The notes beneath the pieces are model-generated. The model was not told where the DNA came from. It made no database searches and saw nothing but the letters and a program-made list of their open reading frames with translations. Below are positions 34,581 through 43,024 of a stretch of DNA of 44,547 bases, piece after piece; the first letter of the stretch is position 1, and every line of letters starts with the position of its first letter. The DNA comes from Vibrio agarilyticus (GTDB lineage: Bacteria > Pseudomonadota > Gammaproteobacteria > Enterobacterales > Vibrionaceae), in assembly GCF_012641465.1 (NCBI RefSeq), contig NZ_JABAIK010000025.1:1-44547 (forward strand), in the 5' to 3' direction. Both the position numbers and the translations under genes were made by a program.

Positions 34581-36002
34581 TTAGGCTGGTGCCTGGTTAA
34601 GACTCTCTGATTGCGGCTCGATCATAATCGCGGCATTTTTCATCGCGTGTTTGGTGGAACATTCAAACACATTCGACTGCGCAAAACGGTCTGCATCTTT
34701 TACGGGTATGTCATGAGCTAAAATAACCAGACGCGCGTTGGCGATATCGAGTGAGGAAAGGCGATTTTGAACGCCATTTTGCCCTTGAGTTTCCACTTTG
34801 ATCTTGATTCCCGCAGCCACCCCAGCTTTTTCTAGTGCTTTAGCGGCCATAAAGGTGTGCGCCACTCCTGACGGACAACATGTAACGGCGACGACATCGT
34901 ACTCCCCTTCTCCTGCTTGAATCGGTGTTTTTTCTGGTGCCATGCTCGTTTGAGGCTCAGACTCTTGCTCTACAACTGGCTTCCACAAACCCACAATGAC
35001 TGCAGTCGTCAATGCGCCAGCGGCGATACCCACAATATAGGCGATACGTCCTTCGACAACGGGCACCACAATTAGGCCACCCCATGGCGCGTGGCAAAGC
35101 ACATTGGTCATAAATCCAATGATATTGCCGACAATACCGCCAGCCACAATCGCAGGTAACACACGCATCGGGTCGTTCGCAGCAAAAGGAATCGCCCCTT
35201 CCGAGATCCCTATCGATCCCATAATCACTGCAGCTTTACCCGCTTCTTGCTCTTCTTGAGTAAATTTCTTTTTAAATAAAAACGTTGCAAGAGCGAGTCC
35301 TAGCGGTGGCGTACAAATTGCGATGGCGACACCGCCCATCAACCAAGGCTGAGTATCAACTTGAGTTTGCGCAAATAGCGTAGCGACCTTATTGATTGGT
35401 CCTCCCATATCAAACGCAGTCATGCCGCCAAGAATGGCGCCCAATATTGCTTTTGACGCGCCCGCCATCGACGCCAAAAATTCATTCATCGACGCCATGA
35501 ACAGTTTAATTGGCTCGCCGATCCCCCAAAGTACAAATCCAGCAGAAATTAAGGTGCCACAAAGTGGGTAAATAAAATAAGCACCAAGCGCAGTCATTGT
35601 CGGTGGCAATGGTATTTTTTTAAGTTGTAATACAATGCCACCAGCTAAAAACCCAGCGATAATACAACCTAAGAAACCGCCTCCCATATCGGCCATAATC
35701 GCCGATGCGATCATCGCAGGCGCCAATGCAGGCTTGTCTGCTATGGAATAACCAATATATCCACCAAGAATAATAGGGAATAGTACTAACCCCTTAATAC
35801 CAATAGTAGAAATACCCGCTAGAACGCCATCCGCTGGGACTGCGCCTTTGCCTGACACCATCACAGCCAGCGCCAAAAGCACGCCACCAGCAACAATAAA
35901 TGGCAACATATGCGAGGTACCAAAGAGCAAGTGCCCCTTTAAAGTCGACAGTGTTTTTTTATAGTCACTCTTATTCGTAGTTTGAGCGGTTAGGGTACTC
36001 AT
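34581..36002 (-). CDS. PTS fructose-type permease, IIC-IIB
   Basis: A 473-residue sugar permease. The membrane IIC part comes first (residues about 15-350, with GTSHMLPFIVAGG and the conserved FDMGGPINKVA and EGAIPFAANDP) and the soluble IIB part last, with the phosphorylated Cys in VTCCPSGVAHTFMAAKAL (about 375). Most FruA-type proteins have IIB before IIC, so the order is reversed. There is no IIA domain, so phosphate must come from another PTS protein, for example the IIA of the enzyme encoded at 39282. The ATG at 36002 has AAGGAG 8 nt upstream; an upstream in-frame ATG at 36056 is rejected. The sugar is not readable. Confidence 0.9.
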   Translation of the reverse strand: MSTLTAQTTNKSDYKKTLSTLKGHLLFGTSHMLPFIVAGGVLLALAVMVSGKGAVPADGVLAGISTIGIKGLVLFPIILGGYIGYSIADKPALAPAMIASAIMADMGGGFLGCIIAGFLAGGIVLQLKKIPLPPTMTALGAYFIYPLCGTLISAGFVLWGIGEPIKLFMASMNEFLASMAGASKAILGAILGGMTAFDMGGPINKVATLFAQTQVDTQPWLMGGVAIAICTPPLGLALATFLFKKKFTQEEQEAGKAAVIMGSIGISEGAIPFAANDPMRVLPAIVAGGIVGNIIGFMTNVLCHAPWGGLIVVPVVEGRIAYIVGIAAGALTTAVIVGLWKPVVEQESEPQTSMAPEKTPIQAGEGEYDVVAVTCCPSGVAHTFMAAKALEKAGVAAGIKIKVETQGQNGVQNRLSSLDIANARLVILAHDIPVKDADRFAQSNVFECSTKHAMKNAAIMIEPQSESLNQAPA

Positions 36003-36183
36003 AATTACGACTCCTTGTTCCAAGTTTATTTTAATTTGCCCTATTAATAGGAACATTCATTTCACTTATTTAATTTAGGCTTCGATGCTGCATCGCGAAA
36101 TAGCAAAATAAACTCGAACACTGTACGTTTGTACCCTTGGATTTTAAGTGTGATTTCACTCCAATTTATTCTGAGTGAAGGCA

Positions 36184-36270
36184 TATACCCAAACGACTTG
36201 AAGATGCAGGTAGGGGTTGCGAGCGCCAGTCACTCACTTTGGTAAAGAAAGGCGCTGCAACTGGGATAGT
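36184..36270 (+). repeat. Shortened type A palindromic repeat
   Basis: The left end TATACCCAAACGACTTGAAG and ATGCAGGTAGG are intact, but most of the interior is missing. The right arm is reduced to GCGCTGCAACTGGGATAG without GGGTATA. It abuts the 3' end of the NupC-type gene. Confidence 0.75.
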
Positions 36271-36274
36271 AAGC

Positions 36275-37507
36275 TTATAAAGAGCCACCGAGTGAAATCA
36301 ACAAACCGGCAATGGTACCGCTCATCAGGTTGGCTAAAATCGCCGCGACCAGCGCGCGCCCGCCAATGTGCGATAACTCTTTGCCGCGAGTAGGTGCCAT
36401 GGCGCGCAACCCGCCAATCACTAAGGCTAATGAGCCGATATTGGCAAAACCACACAATGCAAAGACGACAATGGCTTGCGTTTTTTCCGATAGCTGGTCG
36501 GCAACTTCGATAAAACTAACGTAGGCAATAAATTCATTGACGATGATTTTTTGGCCAATAAATGACGCAGCTTGCGCGGCTTCATCCCACGGTACACCCA
36601 AAATAAACGCCAGCGGTGACAGCAAGTAGCCGAGTAACATTTGAATCGAAACGCCATCAAAGCCCAATAGCGCCGCGGTTCCACCAATAATACCGTTCAG
36701 CATGGCCATAAGTGCCACAATCGCAATCAATAGCGCAGTAACGCAGGCCACTTGGTAAAGTCCCACCATTGAGCCTTGTGTGATTGCATCGAGCAACGTT
36801 TCTGGTTTGTCGTCGCTTTCATCGGCAATTTTATCCAGATCACGACGCGGCGTTTCGGTCTCAGGACACATCAATTTTGCAAACAGGAGTCCTGCTGGCG
36901 CGGTCATAAAGCAGGCGGTAAGAATGTATTTCACATCAATCCCCAAATTGATGTAGCCAATCATGGTGCCTCCTGCTACCGAGGCCAATCCACCGGTCAT
37001 TATGGCAAACAACTCTGAGCGCGTCATAGTGGCGATAAAAGGACGTAACGTGGATGGGGCTTCAATCGGTCCAACGAAAATATTTGCCGTCGCAGACATC
37101 GATTCGGAATAACTGATCCCCAGCAGTTTTTGCAGTCCAAAACCCAACACTGCAATTATCCGCTGCATGATTTTCAAATAGTACAAGACCGAGATAAGCG
37201 CTGAGATAAAAATCACAACACACAGTACGTTAATAAAAAAGATGAAACCAACTTTGTACTTGGCGAGATCGCCAAACGCAAAGCTCAATCCCTCATTTGC
37301 GTACGCTATGACATGATTGACGCCAGTGGCGATACCTTGCAACATCGCCTGCCCTGCTGGGACATACATAACGAAGGCACCAAAAAAGATTTGAATCAAC
37401 AACGCGCCAATTACCGTCCGCAAACGGATTTTAGCGCGATTGTCAGACAGCAACACAGCAATGGCGACCAAAACAGCCATGCCAATCAAGCTCATTACAA
37501 TGCTCAT
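36275..37507 (-). CDS. NupC-type concentrative nucleoside transporter
   Basis: A 410-residue inner-membrane symporter of the CNT family with an N-terminal three-helix part and the conserved core ESMSATANIFVGPIEAPSTL (about 150) and EFIAYVSFIEVADQLSEKTQ (about 320). It imports nucleosides with protons or sodium. The gene lies on the minus strand downstream of a Crp/Fnr-like regulator, and the GGACA-N2-TGTCC palindrome is 102 bases upstream of its start. DeoD, encoded nearby, would split the imported purine nucleosides. The ATG at 37507 has GAGAAG 9 nt upstream. Confidence 0.94.
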   Translation of the reverse strand: MSIVMSLIGMAVLVAIAVLLSDNRAKIRLRTVIGALLIQIFFGAFVMYVPAGQAMLQGIATGVNHVIAYANEGLSFAFGDLAKYKVGFIFFINVLCVVIFISALISVLYYLKIMQRIIAVLGFGLQKLLGISYSESMSATANIFVGPIEAPSTLRPFIATMTRSELFAIMTGGLASVAGGTMIGYINLGIDVKYILTACFMTAPAGLLFAKLMCPETETPRRDLDKIADESDDKPETLLDAITQGSMVGLYQVACVTALLIAIVALMAMLNGIIGGTAALLGFDGVSIQMLLGYLLSPLAFILGVPWDEAAQAASFIGQKIIVNEFIAYVSFIEVADQLSEKTQAIVVFALCGFANIGSLALVIGGLRAMAPTRGKELSHIGGRALVAAILANLMSGTIAGLLISLGGSL

Positions 37508-37598
37508 AACGTAAAGCTTCTCTGTATAAATTAAGGAGCAGACAAGCCCGCAGGGTCAGGCTTATCAGGGATCGGCGTGATTGTTAGCGCTGACGAAA

Positions 37599-37627
37599 AC
37601 AAAAAAAAGGACAAATGTCCTTTTTTG
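37599..37627. terminator. Terminator-like palindrome between the Crp-like gene and nupC
   Basis: AAAAAAAAGGACAAATGTCCTTTTTT-type symmetry gives a short stem with A and T runs on both sides (the centre is 37609-37620). It may end transcription of the Crp-like gene, and it includes a copy of the operator-like palindrome. Confidence 0.6.
37609..37620. promoter_or_regulatory. GGACA-N2-TGTCC palindrome before nupC
   Basis: GGACAAATGTCC is a perfect palindrome except for its 2-base spacer. It is 102 bases upstream of the NupC-type start. Two more perfect copies lie at 38367 and 41434. Confidence 0.6.
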
Positions 37628-37664
37628 ACGAAAACGTTTGCCTTTTGCTGAAATCACCGCCAAC

Positions 37665-38318
37665 TTAACGCTGATTAATAATGTCCAGCTCAGCTAAAAA
37701 CCGCTTGAGGTCGACGATCTGATAGCGCCCTTTTTGCTTTTCCAACCCTTTTTCATCGAGCAGTTCTTTGATAACTCGTCGCAATGCTCTTGGCGTAGCG
37801 CCTAGCTCTGCCGCATGCTGCTCTATGTTGAAATCAAACCAACTCGAAGAGGCGAGTTCAGACTGCTTGACCAATAAGCGGACGGCATTAAAGCGTAAGC
37901 TGTGCAAAATATTATCTAGGGTGTGACCGATAGATTCTTCGTAACGATGAGAAATAAGCTGAAGGAACGCGACAGCTAAGCTCGGCTCGGCCATAACCGC
38001 TTCGATTAATTTGACGCGACTGATTTGAAATGCATTGGCTGGGCTTGATGCCACAACACTAAAGACACTTTGCCCTCCTTGGCGAAAAATCTCCATCTCT
38101 CCAAGAATGCCCGAAAACGCTTTTTGGCTACTTACAGTATATCGTTTGCCTGCTGGGCTTAAATAGCTCACTGAAAAGTCTGCCTTCGTGACCAAAAAAA
38201 GCGTATCGCTTGATTCTCCCTGCACAATAAATGCCTGCCCTGCACTTAACTTGATGGGGCGGCAACACGGAAGTGCGAGCAAGCGCTGATATAAGGTTAA
38301 AGACAGAGTCTGAGGCAT
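37665..38318 (-). CDS. Crp/Fnr-family regulator, YeiL-like
   Basis: A 217-residue cytoplasmic regulator. The N-terminal half is a cyclic-nucleotide-binding-type beta roll (IKLSAGQAFIVQGESSDTLF), followed by a dimer helix and a C-terminal winged HTH (EQHAAELGATPRALRRVIKEL). There are few Cys and no Fnr-type four-Cys cluster. The pattern HTLDNILHSLRFNAVRLLV is like E. coli YeiL, which also lies beside nucleoside genes. It sits between nupC and deoD. The start at 38318 is a choice: GTGAGA is 6 nt upstream, while in-frame ATGs at 38351 and 38384 have no site and the longest form would cover the palindrome at 38367. Confidence 0.87.
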   Translation of the reverse strand: MPQTLSLTLYQRLLALPCCRPIKLSAGQAFIVQGESSDTLFLVTKADFSVSYLSPAGKRYTVSSQKAFSGILGEMEIFRQGGQSVFSVVASSPANAFQISRVKLIEAVMAEPSLAVAFLQLISHRYEESIGHTLDNILHSLRFNAVRLLVKQSELASSSWFDFNIEQHAAELGATPRALRRVIKELLDEKGLEKQKGRYQIVDLKRFLAELDIINQR

Positions 38319-38366
38319 AAATAATCTCACATGCAAAAATGCAAAATCCATTTTGCGGCGGTAACG

Positions 38367-38378
38367 GACAACTGTCCT
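38367..38378. promoter_or_regulatory. GGACA-N2-TGTCC palindrome between the Crp-like gene and deoD
   Basis: GGACAACTGTCC lies 69 bases upstream of deoD and 48 bases upstream of the Crp-like start at 38318, in their shared divergent promoter region. Confidence 0.6.
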
Positions 38379-38447
38379 TTTCAACGCGGGAGCTTATCCC
38401 TACAGTGCTCACGTCTCAAGTCTTTTTCATCAGGAGTAAGCCCCACT

Positions 38448-39158
38448 ATGGCAACCCCACATATTAATGCGCAATCGGGCGATTTCGCCGATACCATTTT
38501 AATGCCAGGCGACCCGCAACGAGCAAAGTACATCGCGGAGAATTTTCTGGAAAACGCGGTTGAAGTGACTAACGTGCGCGGCATGCTTGGATTCACTGGA
38601 TACTATCGTGGCAAGCGTCTCTCTGTCATGGGCCACGGTATGGGCGCGCCATCAGCGTCCATTTATGTTCAAGAGCTTATTACTCATTATGACGTGAAAA
38701 ACTTCATCCGTATCGGTAGCTGTGGCGCGATTCATGATGATGTCCAATTGATGGATTTGATTATTGCGATGGGTGCAAGCACCGACTCTAAAATCAATCG
38801 TATTCGCCTGCGCGACCACGATCTTGCACCACTTGCAAACTACGATATGTTGCACACCGCCGTCACACTGGCCAAAGAAAAACAGTTGTCGGTCAAAGTG
38901 GGGAATGTTTTCTCTTCTGACCTTTTCTATCGTCCTGATGAAGATTTCTATCCTTTACTTGCTCAATATGGCATTTATGGTGTGGAAATGGAGGTCTCGG
39001 CATTTTACAGTTTGGCAGCCCAATTTGGTGTCAAAGCACTGGCGATTTGTACTGTGACTGACCACATTTTGCGCCATGAAGCGTTAAACGCCGAAGACCG
39101 CGTTACCACACTTAACGACATGATTGGCTTAGCGCTCGATACCGCTATCACGCTGTAA
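38448..39158 (+). CDS. deoD: Purine nucleoside phosphorylase, DeoD type
   Basis: A 236-residue hexameric-type enzyme that splits purine nucleosides with phosphate. It starts [20 protein letters not shown] like E. coli DeoD and keeps [44 protein letters not shown] and CTVTDHI, with the catalytic Asp in the last. The start at 38448 has AGGAG 11 nt upstream; an in-frame ATG at 38331 would run into the divergent regulator and is rejected. It supplies bases to guaD and xdhAB, encoded 18 kb upstream, and its transport partner is the NupC-type gene. A strong terminator follows. Confidence 0.96.
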   Translation: MATPHINAQSGDFADTILMPGDPQRAKYIAENFLENAVEVTNVRGMLGFTGYYRGKRLSVMGHGMGAPSASIYVQELITHYDVKNFIRIGSCGAIHDDVQLMDLIIAMGASTDSKINRIRLRDHDLAPLANYDMLHTAVTLAKEKQLSVKVGNVFSSDLFYRPDEDFYPLLAQYGIYGVEMEVSAFYSLAAQFGVKALAICTVTDHILRHEALNAEDRVTTLNDMIGLALDTAITL

Positions 39159-39189
39159 GCGTTTAACCTCATTCTTGACCCGAAACAGA

Positions 39190-39230
39190 AAGGGGACGTT
39201 TTCGTTAACGGAAAACGTCCCCTTCGTTTT
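39190..39230 (+). terminator. Strong Rho-independent terminator after deoD
   Basis: AAGGGGACGTTTTC / GAAAACGTCCCCTT is a perfect 14-base stem with a 7-base loop, followed by CGTTTT. Confidence 0.92.
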
Positions 39231-39250
39231 ATCAATGCATCGCGATGAAC

Positions 39251-39278
39251 AAATGCAACTTCAAGTGGGACGGGTATA
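39251..39278 (+). repeat. Type A repeat, right end only
   Basis: AAATGCAACTTCAAGTGGGACGGGTATA is the right arm of the family, with no interior or left arm. It ends 3 bases before the PTS stop codon at 39282. Confidence 0.7.
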
Positions 39279-39281
39279 GAA

Positions 39282-41198
39282 TTACGCCACAGCGGCTTCA
39301 GTGCGTATGCGACGTAGATTTTTCAGTGCAAGACACACTATCGCAGTCACAATCGCCCCGGTTGCCATTGCCAATAGCGCTAATAAGGGGGAATTCATTG
39401 CGCCAAGCAGCGCCACGACCGGGCCACCATGCGCCACGCTGTTTGTGATACCAAATGAGAACGCCATTACCGCCGCCACCATAGAACCAATAACGTTGGC
39501 AGGGATCACAGACATCGGATCTTGCGCGGCAAATGGAATTGCGCCTTCTGAAATTCCGACAAGCCCCATCGCACCGGCGGCTTTACCCGCTTCAAGCTCT
39601 GACGCTTCAAACAAATCAAATTTGCGTGCCATAAACGTCGCCAGTGCCATGCCTAAAGGCGCAACCGGAATCGCGCACGCCATTGCGCCCATAAATTGAG
39701 TTTGGCCACTGGCAATCATGCCAACTGAAAACAGAAATGCCACTTTATTAAATGGCCCACCCATATCAAAACCGGCCATGCCGCCAAGCACAATTCCCAA
39801 TAGCACAACATTACCGGTGCTCATGCTGGTTAATAAGGCATTAAGCCCTTCCATCAGCTCCGCAATTGGCGCGCCTATGACGAAAATAAACAGTCCGGCA
39901 ATAAATAGCGAACCTGTAATTGGCGCAATCATGATCGGCACGAGTGGGCGAATGAACTTGTGGTATTCAATGGATGTTATCGCTTTAACAAAGTAACCCA
40001 CCAATAAGCCGGCCACGATGGCACCAATAAACCCAGTCCCAGCTTCCGCCCCATAAAACGAGCCGTTGTTGGCAATCCAACCACCAATCAGCCCCGGTGC
40101 TAATGCTGGACGGTCGGCAATCGCATAAGCGATGTAACCGGCCAAAATCGGGATCATCAAGGTGAATGCCACCACCCCTACATCCAAAATCGAGTTCCAC
40201 ATACTGCCTGGCGGAATCGCCATTCCTGCCGTAGATGGTTCGCCCCCAATGGCCAGCGCAAGGGCAATCAACAGACCGCCCGTCACCACAAAAGGGATCA
40301 TGTGTGATACCCCATTCATCAAATAGCGATAGAGATCGCTGCGCGCTTGTTTTGCCTGATTTAAGGCGCTCTGATCGTCAGTTGCTACACTGCTGCCACT
40401 CTCTTGATATTGCGGCGCGCGGCACGCCTGTTCAATGACCGCTTTGGCATCACGAATAGGGGCTTTCACATCAGTCATGAGTACGGGCTTACCTGCAAAA
40501 CGCGACATTTCAACCTGTTTATCACTCGCCACCACAACCGCCTTAGCCCGTGCGATTTGCTCGGTAGTCGGGCTGTTTTTCACCCCTATCGAGCCGTTGG
40601 TTTCAACGATGATTTCGTAGCCAAGTGCCGCAGCACCCGCTTCTAATGCTTCTGCTGCTAAATAGGTGTGAGCCACCCCGGTAGGGCAACCCGTCACACC
40701 AATAATCAGCCCTTTGTCACGTGGCACAAATTCGGTTTCGGCCACTTTTTGGGGTTCACCCAATAATAATGCCAATGCCGCTTGTGAGTCTGGGGAGTCA
40801 ATAAACGCCTCAATGAATCCGTCTTCAATTAGCTTTGAAGACAGCTCTGCCAACACTTCGATGTGGTGGTTGTCGCCACCATCAGGGGAGGCGATCATAA
40901 AAAACAATTTGGATGGCAAACCATCATCTGCGCCGTATTCAATCCCCTCTTTATGCACACCAATGACTACCGCAGGTGAAACCACTGCCGCACTTTTGGC
41001 GTGAGGAATCGCCACGCCATCTTCAAACCCGGTATTGCCTTGCGCTTCGCGCGCTTCAATATCCGCGAGGAATTGCGCCTTATCGTGAATGCGGCCTTGA
41101 GCGTAAAGAAGGTCGATAAGCTCATTAAACACCTCTGCTTTGGTGTTGGCTTGTAGGTTGAGCTGGATTAAATCTTGGTTAATAAGTGTGGTGATCAT
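39282..41198 (-). CDS. PTS fructose-type permease, IIA-IIB-IIC
   Basis: A 638-residue sugar transporter with all three fructose-type parts. IIA has the phosphorylated His66 in GVAIPHAKSA. IIB has Cys in ITGCPTGVAHTYLAAEALE-like sequence (about residue 172; read as VTGCPTGVAHTYLAA). IIC has FDMGGPFNKVAFLF and EGAIPFAAQDP. The ATG at 41198 has GAGG 6 nt upstream. A 33-residue longer in-frame start at 41297 runs into repeat sequence and is rejected. The AraC regulator is divergent, and the GGACA-N2-TGTCC palindrome lies between them. The sugar is not readable; the IIA could also serve the IIC-IIB permease. Confidence 0.92.
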   Translation of the reverse strand: MITTLINQDLIQLNLQANTKAEVFNELIDLLYAQGRIHDKAQFLADIEAREAQGNTGFEDGVAIPHAKSAAVVSPAVVIGVHKEGIEYGADDGLPSKLFFMIASPDGGDNHHIEVLAELSSKLIEDGFIEAFIDSPDSQAALALLLGEPQKVAETEFVPRDKGLIIGVTGCPTGVAHTYLAAEALEAGAAALGYEIIVETNGSIGVKNSPTTEQIARAKAVVVASDKQVEMSRFAGKPVLMTDVKAPIRDAKAVIEQACRAPQYQESGSSVATDDQSALNQAKQARSDLYRYLMNGVSHMIPFVVTGGLLIALALAIGGEPSTAGMAIPPGSMWNSILDVGVVAFTLMIPILAGYIAYAIADRPALAPGLIGGWIANNGSFYGAEAGTGFIGAIVAGLLVGYFVKAITSIEYHKFIRPLVPIMIAPITGSLFIAGLFIFVIGAPIAELMEGLNALLTSMSTGNVVLLGIVLGGMAGFDMGGPFNKVAFLFSVGMIASGQTQFMGAMACAIPVAPLGMALATFMARKFDLFEASELEAGKAAGAMGLVGISEGAIPFAAQDPMSVIPANVIGSMVAAVMAFSFGITNSVAHGGPVVALLGAMNSPLLALLAMATGAIVTAIVCLALKNLRRIRTEAAVA

Positions 41199-41228
41199 GA
41201 GCAACCTCATAAAACAATTGTTGTTATA

Positions 41229-41340
41229 TATACCCAAGTAACCTCGAGATGCGAGGTTCAGCGAGAATGACTTGGGTATACCCATGCGACTTGGCACTGC
41301 GGCAGGGCATCAAATGGGCAGCAATGAGTGTGCGCTGATA
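41229..41340. repeat. Short type B element followed by a worn type A end
   Basis: A compact type B derivative at 41229-41280 keeps both inverted ends (TATACCCAAGTAACCTCGAG and CTTGGGTATA) and CGAGGTTCAGCGAGAATG in between. It shares GGGTATA with a degenerate type A start, TATACCCATGCGACTTGG, whose interior is not recognisable after about 41340. Confidence 0.7.
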
Positions 41341-41433
41341 TAACAAAACTGCGTAGTGAAGAATTGGCTCATTCTCTATAAATTTGTACCACCGTTATGA
41401 CATTGTGACTTCCCTCGCGACTTTAATTCGTAG

Positions 41434-41445
41434 GACACATGTCCC
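41434..41445. promoter_or_regulatory. GGACA-N2-TGTCC palindrome between the PTS and araC genes
   Basis: GGACACATGTCC lies in the divergent region, 106 bases before the AraC start at 41552 and about 235 bases before the PTS start. Confidence 0.55.
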
Positions 41446-41551
41446 ACTTACTGGATTTTTGTATCCTTAGTGCCAATTTGTGACCGCTCACCAAGCCAAA
41501 CTGACCACAACACGTTATACCTGCAGCTATTATTTTCAATTCCATGACCCT

Positions 41552-42391
41552 ATGAATTTTCATGATCTGATCGAGCGCGCACTTTGCGACCGTCCACCGA
41601 CTCATCGCCTTCTTTTTGCTGGTGACTTTCATACCCCGCCAGCTTTTAGTTATCAGGTCAATTTTCCACGTCTTGAACTCGTCCTTGCGGGGGAATATGT
41701 CAATGAAATTGAGAACCATCAGAGACAGGTTGTGCGACAATCGGCAATGGCAGGCGATGCGATCTATATTCCGCCAAACTGCTGGAATAAGCCCGATTGG
41801 GACCACGACTGTTCGGTATTAAGCATTTTATTTGGACGCCGCCAGTTAGGCTTAAGTTTGGTGAATAAGACCCATCAAGAAGATGGCTTTACTGACGTAC
41901 ACAAACACAGCATTCAGACTCGCTCTGGCTTTGCGATGGACAACATTTTGTCAGCGCTCAACTCGCTGGCGCGCGAAAATCACAAAGCACCGATGGACGA
42001 TTTACTGCTGCAGGCGTTATTGCGATACTGTCAAACCATGTTAGTCGCGCCACCCGCCGCCACGCATAACCGAGTGCAAGATCTCTATCAAGGGATCTGT
42101 ATCTATATTCAAGAAAATTTTCATCGTGCGATTACGCGAGATTCCATTGCGGAGCGGTTTAGCATTTCAGCCAATCATCTTTCACGTTTATTTCGCCAGC
42201 AGGGGCACATGACATTGGCCGATTACATTACTTGGGTACGTGTCGACCGAGCCAAATTTATGCTGAAAAAATACAACTTCAAATTAAGTGATGTCGCTCT
42301 GCGCTGCGGCTTTAAAGATGTGAACTATTTTTGCCGTGTGTTTAAAACCCGTACGGGGAAAACCCCATCAGAATATCGATGTACACTCTAG
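41552..42391 (+). CDS. AraC-family transcriptional regulator
   Basis: A 279-residue regulator. The N-terminal cupin-like sensor includes PRLELVLAGEYVNEI and DAIYIPPNCWNKPDW. The C-terminal double HTH has AITRDSIAERFSISANHLSR, then LSDVALRCGFKDVNYFCRVF and the end TGKTPSEYR. It is divergent from the IIA-IIB-IIC PTS gene, so it probably controls that permease. The start at 41552 gives a normal N-terminus, although no ribosome site is clear; a GTG at 41480 adds a Cys- and Tyr-rich lead that looks non-coding. Confidence 0.9.
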   Translation: MNFHDLIERALCDRPPTHRLLFAGDFHTPPAFSYQVNFPRLELVLAGEYVNEIENHQRQVVRQSAMAGDAIYIPPNCWNKPDWDHDCSVLSILFGRRQLGLSLVNKTHQEDGFTDVHKHSIQTRSGFAMDNILSALNSLARENHKAPMDDLLLQALLRYCQTMLVAPPAATHNRVQDLYQGICIYIQENFHRAITRDSIAERFSISANHLSRLFRQQGHMTLADYITWVRVDRAKFMLKKYNFKLSDVALRCGFKDVNYFCRVFKTRTGKTPSEYRCTL

Positions 42392-42430
42392 CTTCATGCG
42401 GTAGCAAGCAGCCCCTTAATTTCTCAAAGA

Positions 42431-42463
42431 GAAGCGCTGCAGCTCCAAGTTGGACGGGATATA
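42431..42463 (+). repeat. Type A repeat, right end only, fused to type B
   Basis: GAAGCGCTGCAGCTCCAAGT followed by TGGACGGGATATA is the right arm of type A. The TATA is shared with the type B copy that begins at 42460. Confidence 0.65.
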
Positions 42464-42750
42464 CCCAAGTAACCTCAAGATACAAGGTTCAGCGAGAATA
42501 ATCAGTGAAGCGAAGATTTGAAGATTGAGTCGCTCTCAATTGAAAATCGTCAACAAAGCTGGTGCAGATCAGACCTTGTTTATAACAAATAGGCCCCCTT
42601 CGGGAGCCAATCACTAAACCGCTTTTTGTTGTAAAGAAAGTGCGTTAAACAACTTGAAAATAGACTCGCTATTTCGCTGCGTTGTTTGCCTTGCTCTCTG
42701 CTCAGTGAGCTGGCTCTGAATCCAGCATCTTGAAGTCACTTAGACATATA
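42460..42750 (-). repeat. Full-length type B palindromic repeat
   Basis: A 291-base copy in reverse orientation to 22984-23265, beginning TATACCCAAGTAACCTCAAG and ending GAAGTCACTTAGACATATA. The right end is worn (GACATATA instead of GGGTATA). The interior has CAGACCTTGTTTATAACAAA and AAACAACTTGAAAATAGAC. Confidence 0.88.
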
Positions 42751-42799
42751 ACAATCCATTAGGCTTGTAATGCCATTGGCATCTCTTCTTTTTCGCTTG

Positions 42800-42926
42800 T
42801 ATACCCTTTCTACTTGAAGTTGCAGCGTTGTTGGCTGGCTCTCACAAACCTCATCACATAGGTCGTCTATGCTCAGAGGCTTTGTTCGTTTGCCGCCTAC
42901 CTGCATCTCCAAGTTGTTTGGGTATA
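42800..42926 (-). repeat. Type A palindromic repeat inside a small LexA-linked ORF
   Basis: A 127-base reverse copy from TATACCCTTTCTACTTGAAG to AAGTTGTTTGGGTATA. It follows codon 10 of a minus-strand frame that begins at 42956. Confidence 0.9.
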
Positions 42927-42956
42927 GATAGCGTCAAAAATTCGTGAGCGTGACAT
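42927..42956 (-). pseudogene. 5' end of a small LexA-linked ORF interrupted by a type A repeat
   Basis: On the minus strand GAGG is 5 nt before an ATG at 42956, and ten codons read MSRSRIFDAI before the repeat starts at 42926. Past the repeat, at 42756-42799, the sequence can continue in frame if one TATA is kept, reading YTSEKEEMPMALQA and a stop, 24 codons in total. If only one TA is kept it reads YKRKRRDANGITSLMDC into the type B repeat. A LexA box sits just upstream. I do not recognise the peptide. Confidence 0.45.
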
Positions 42957-42972
42957 CACAACCTCAATATAA

Positions 42973-42988
42973 CTGTATTTATATACAG
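42973..42988. promoter_or_regulatory. LexA (SOS) box
   Basis: CTGTATTTATATACAG fits the LexA consensus CTGT-N8-ACAG exactly, with an AT-only centre. It is 16 bases upstream of the minus-strand ATG at 42956. Integron integrase promoters of vibrios also carry LexA boxes, but no integrase gene is seen here. Confidence 0.75.
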
Positions 42989-43024
42989 CTATAAGTGGTT
43001 TTTGGTGAAAATGCGAACGAGATT

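Noticed and set aside
37599-37627. Palindrome before nupC as a terminator only
   Set aside because: The same 12-base core occurs in two other promoter regions, so a regulatory role is at least as likely; both are listed.
42973-42988. Integrase promoter call for the LexA box
   Set aside because: The frame after the box does not resemble an integrase N-terminus, and no integrase body is in the window.
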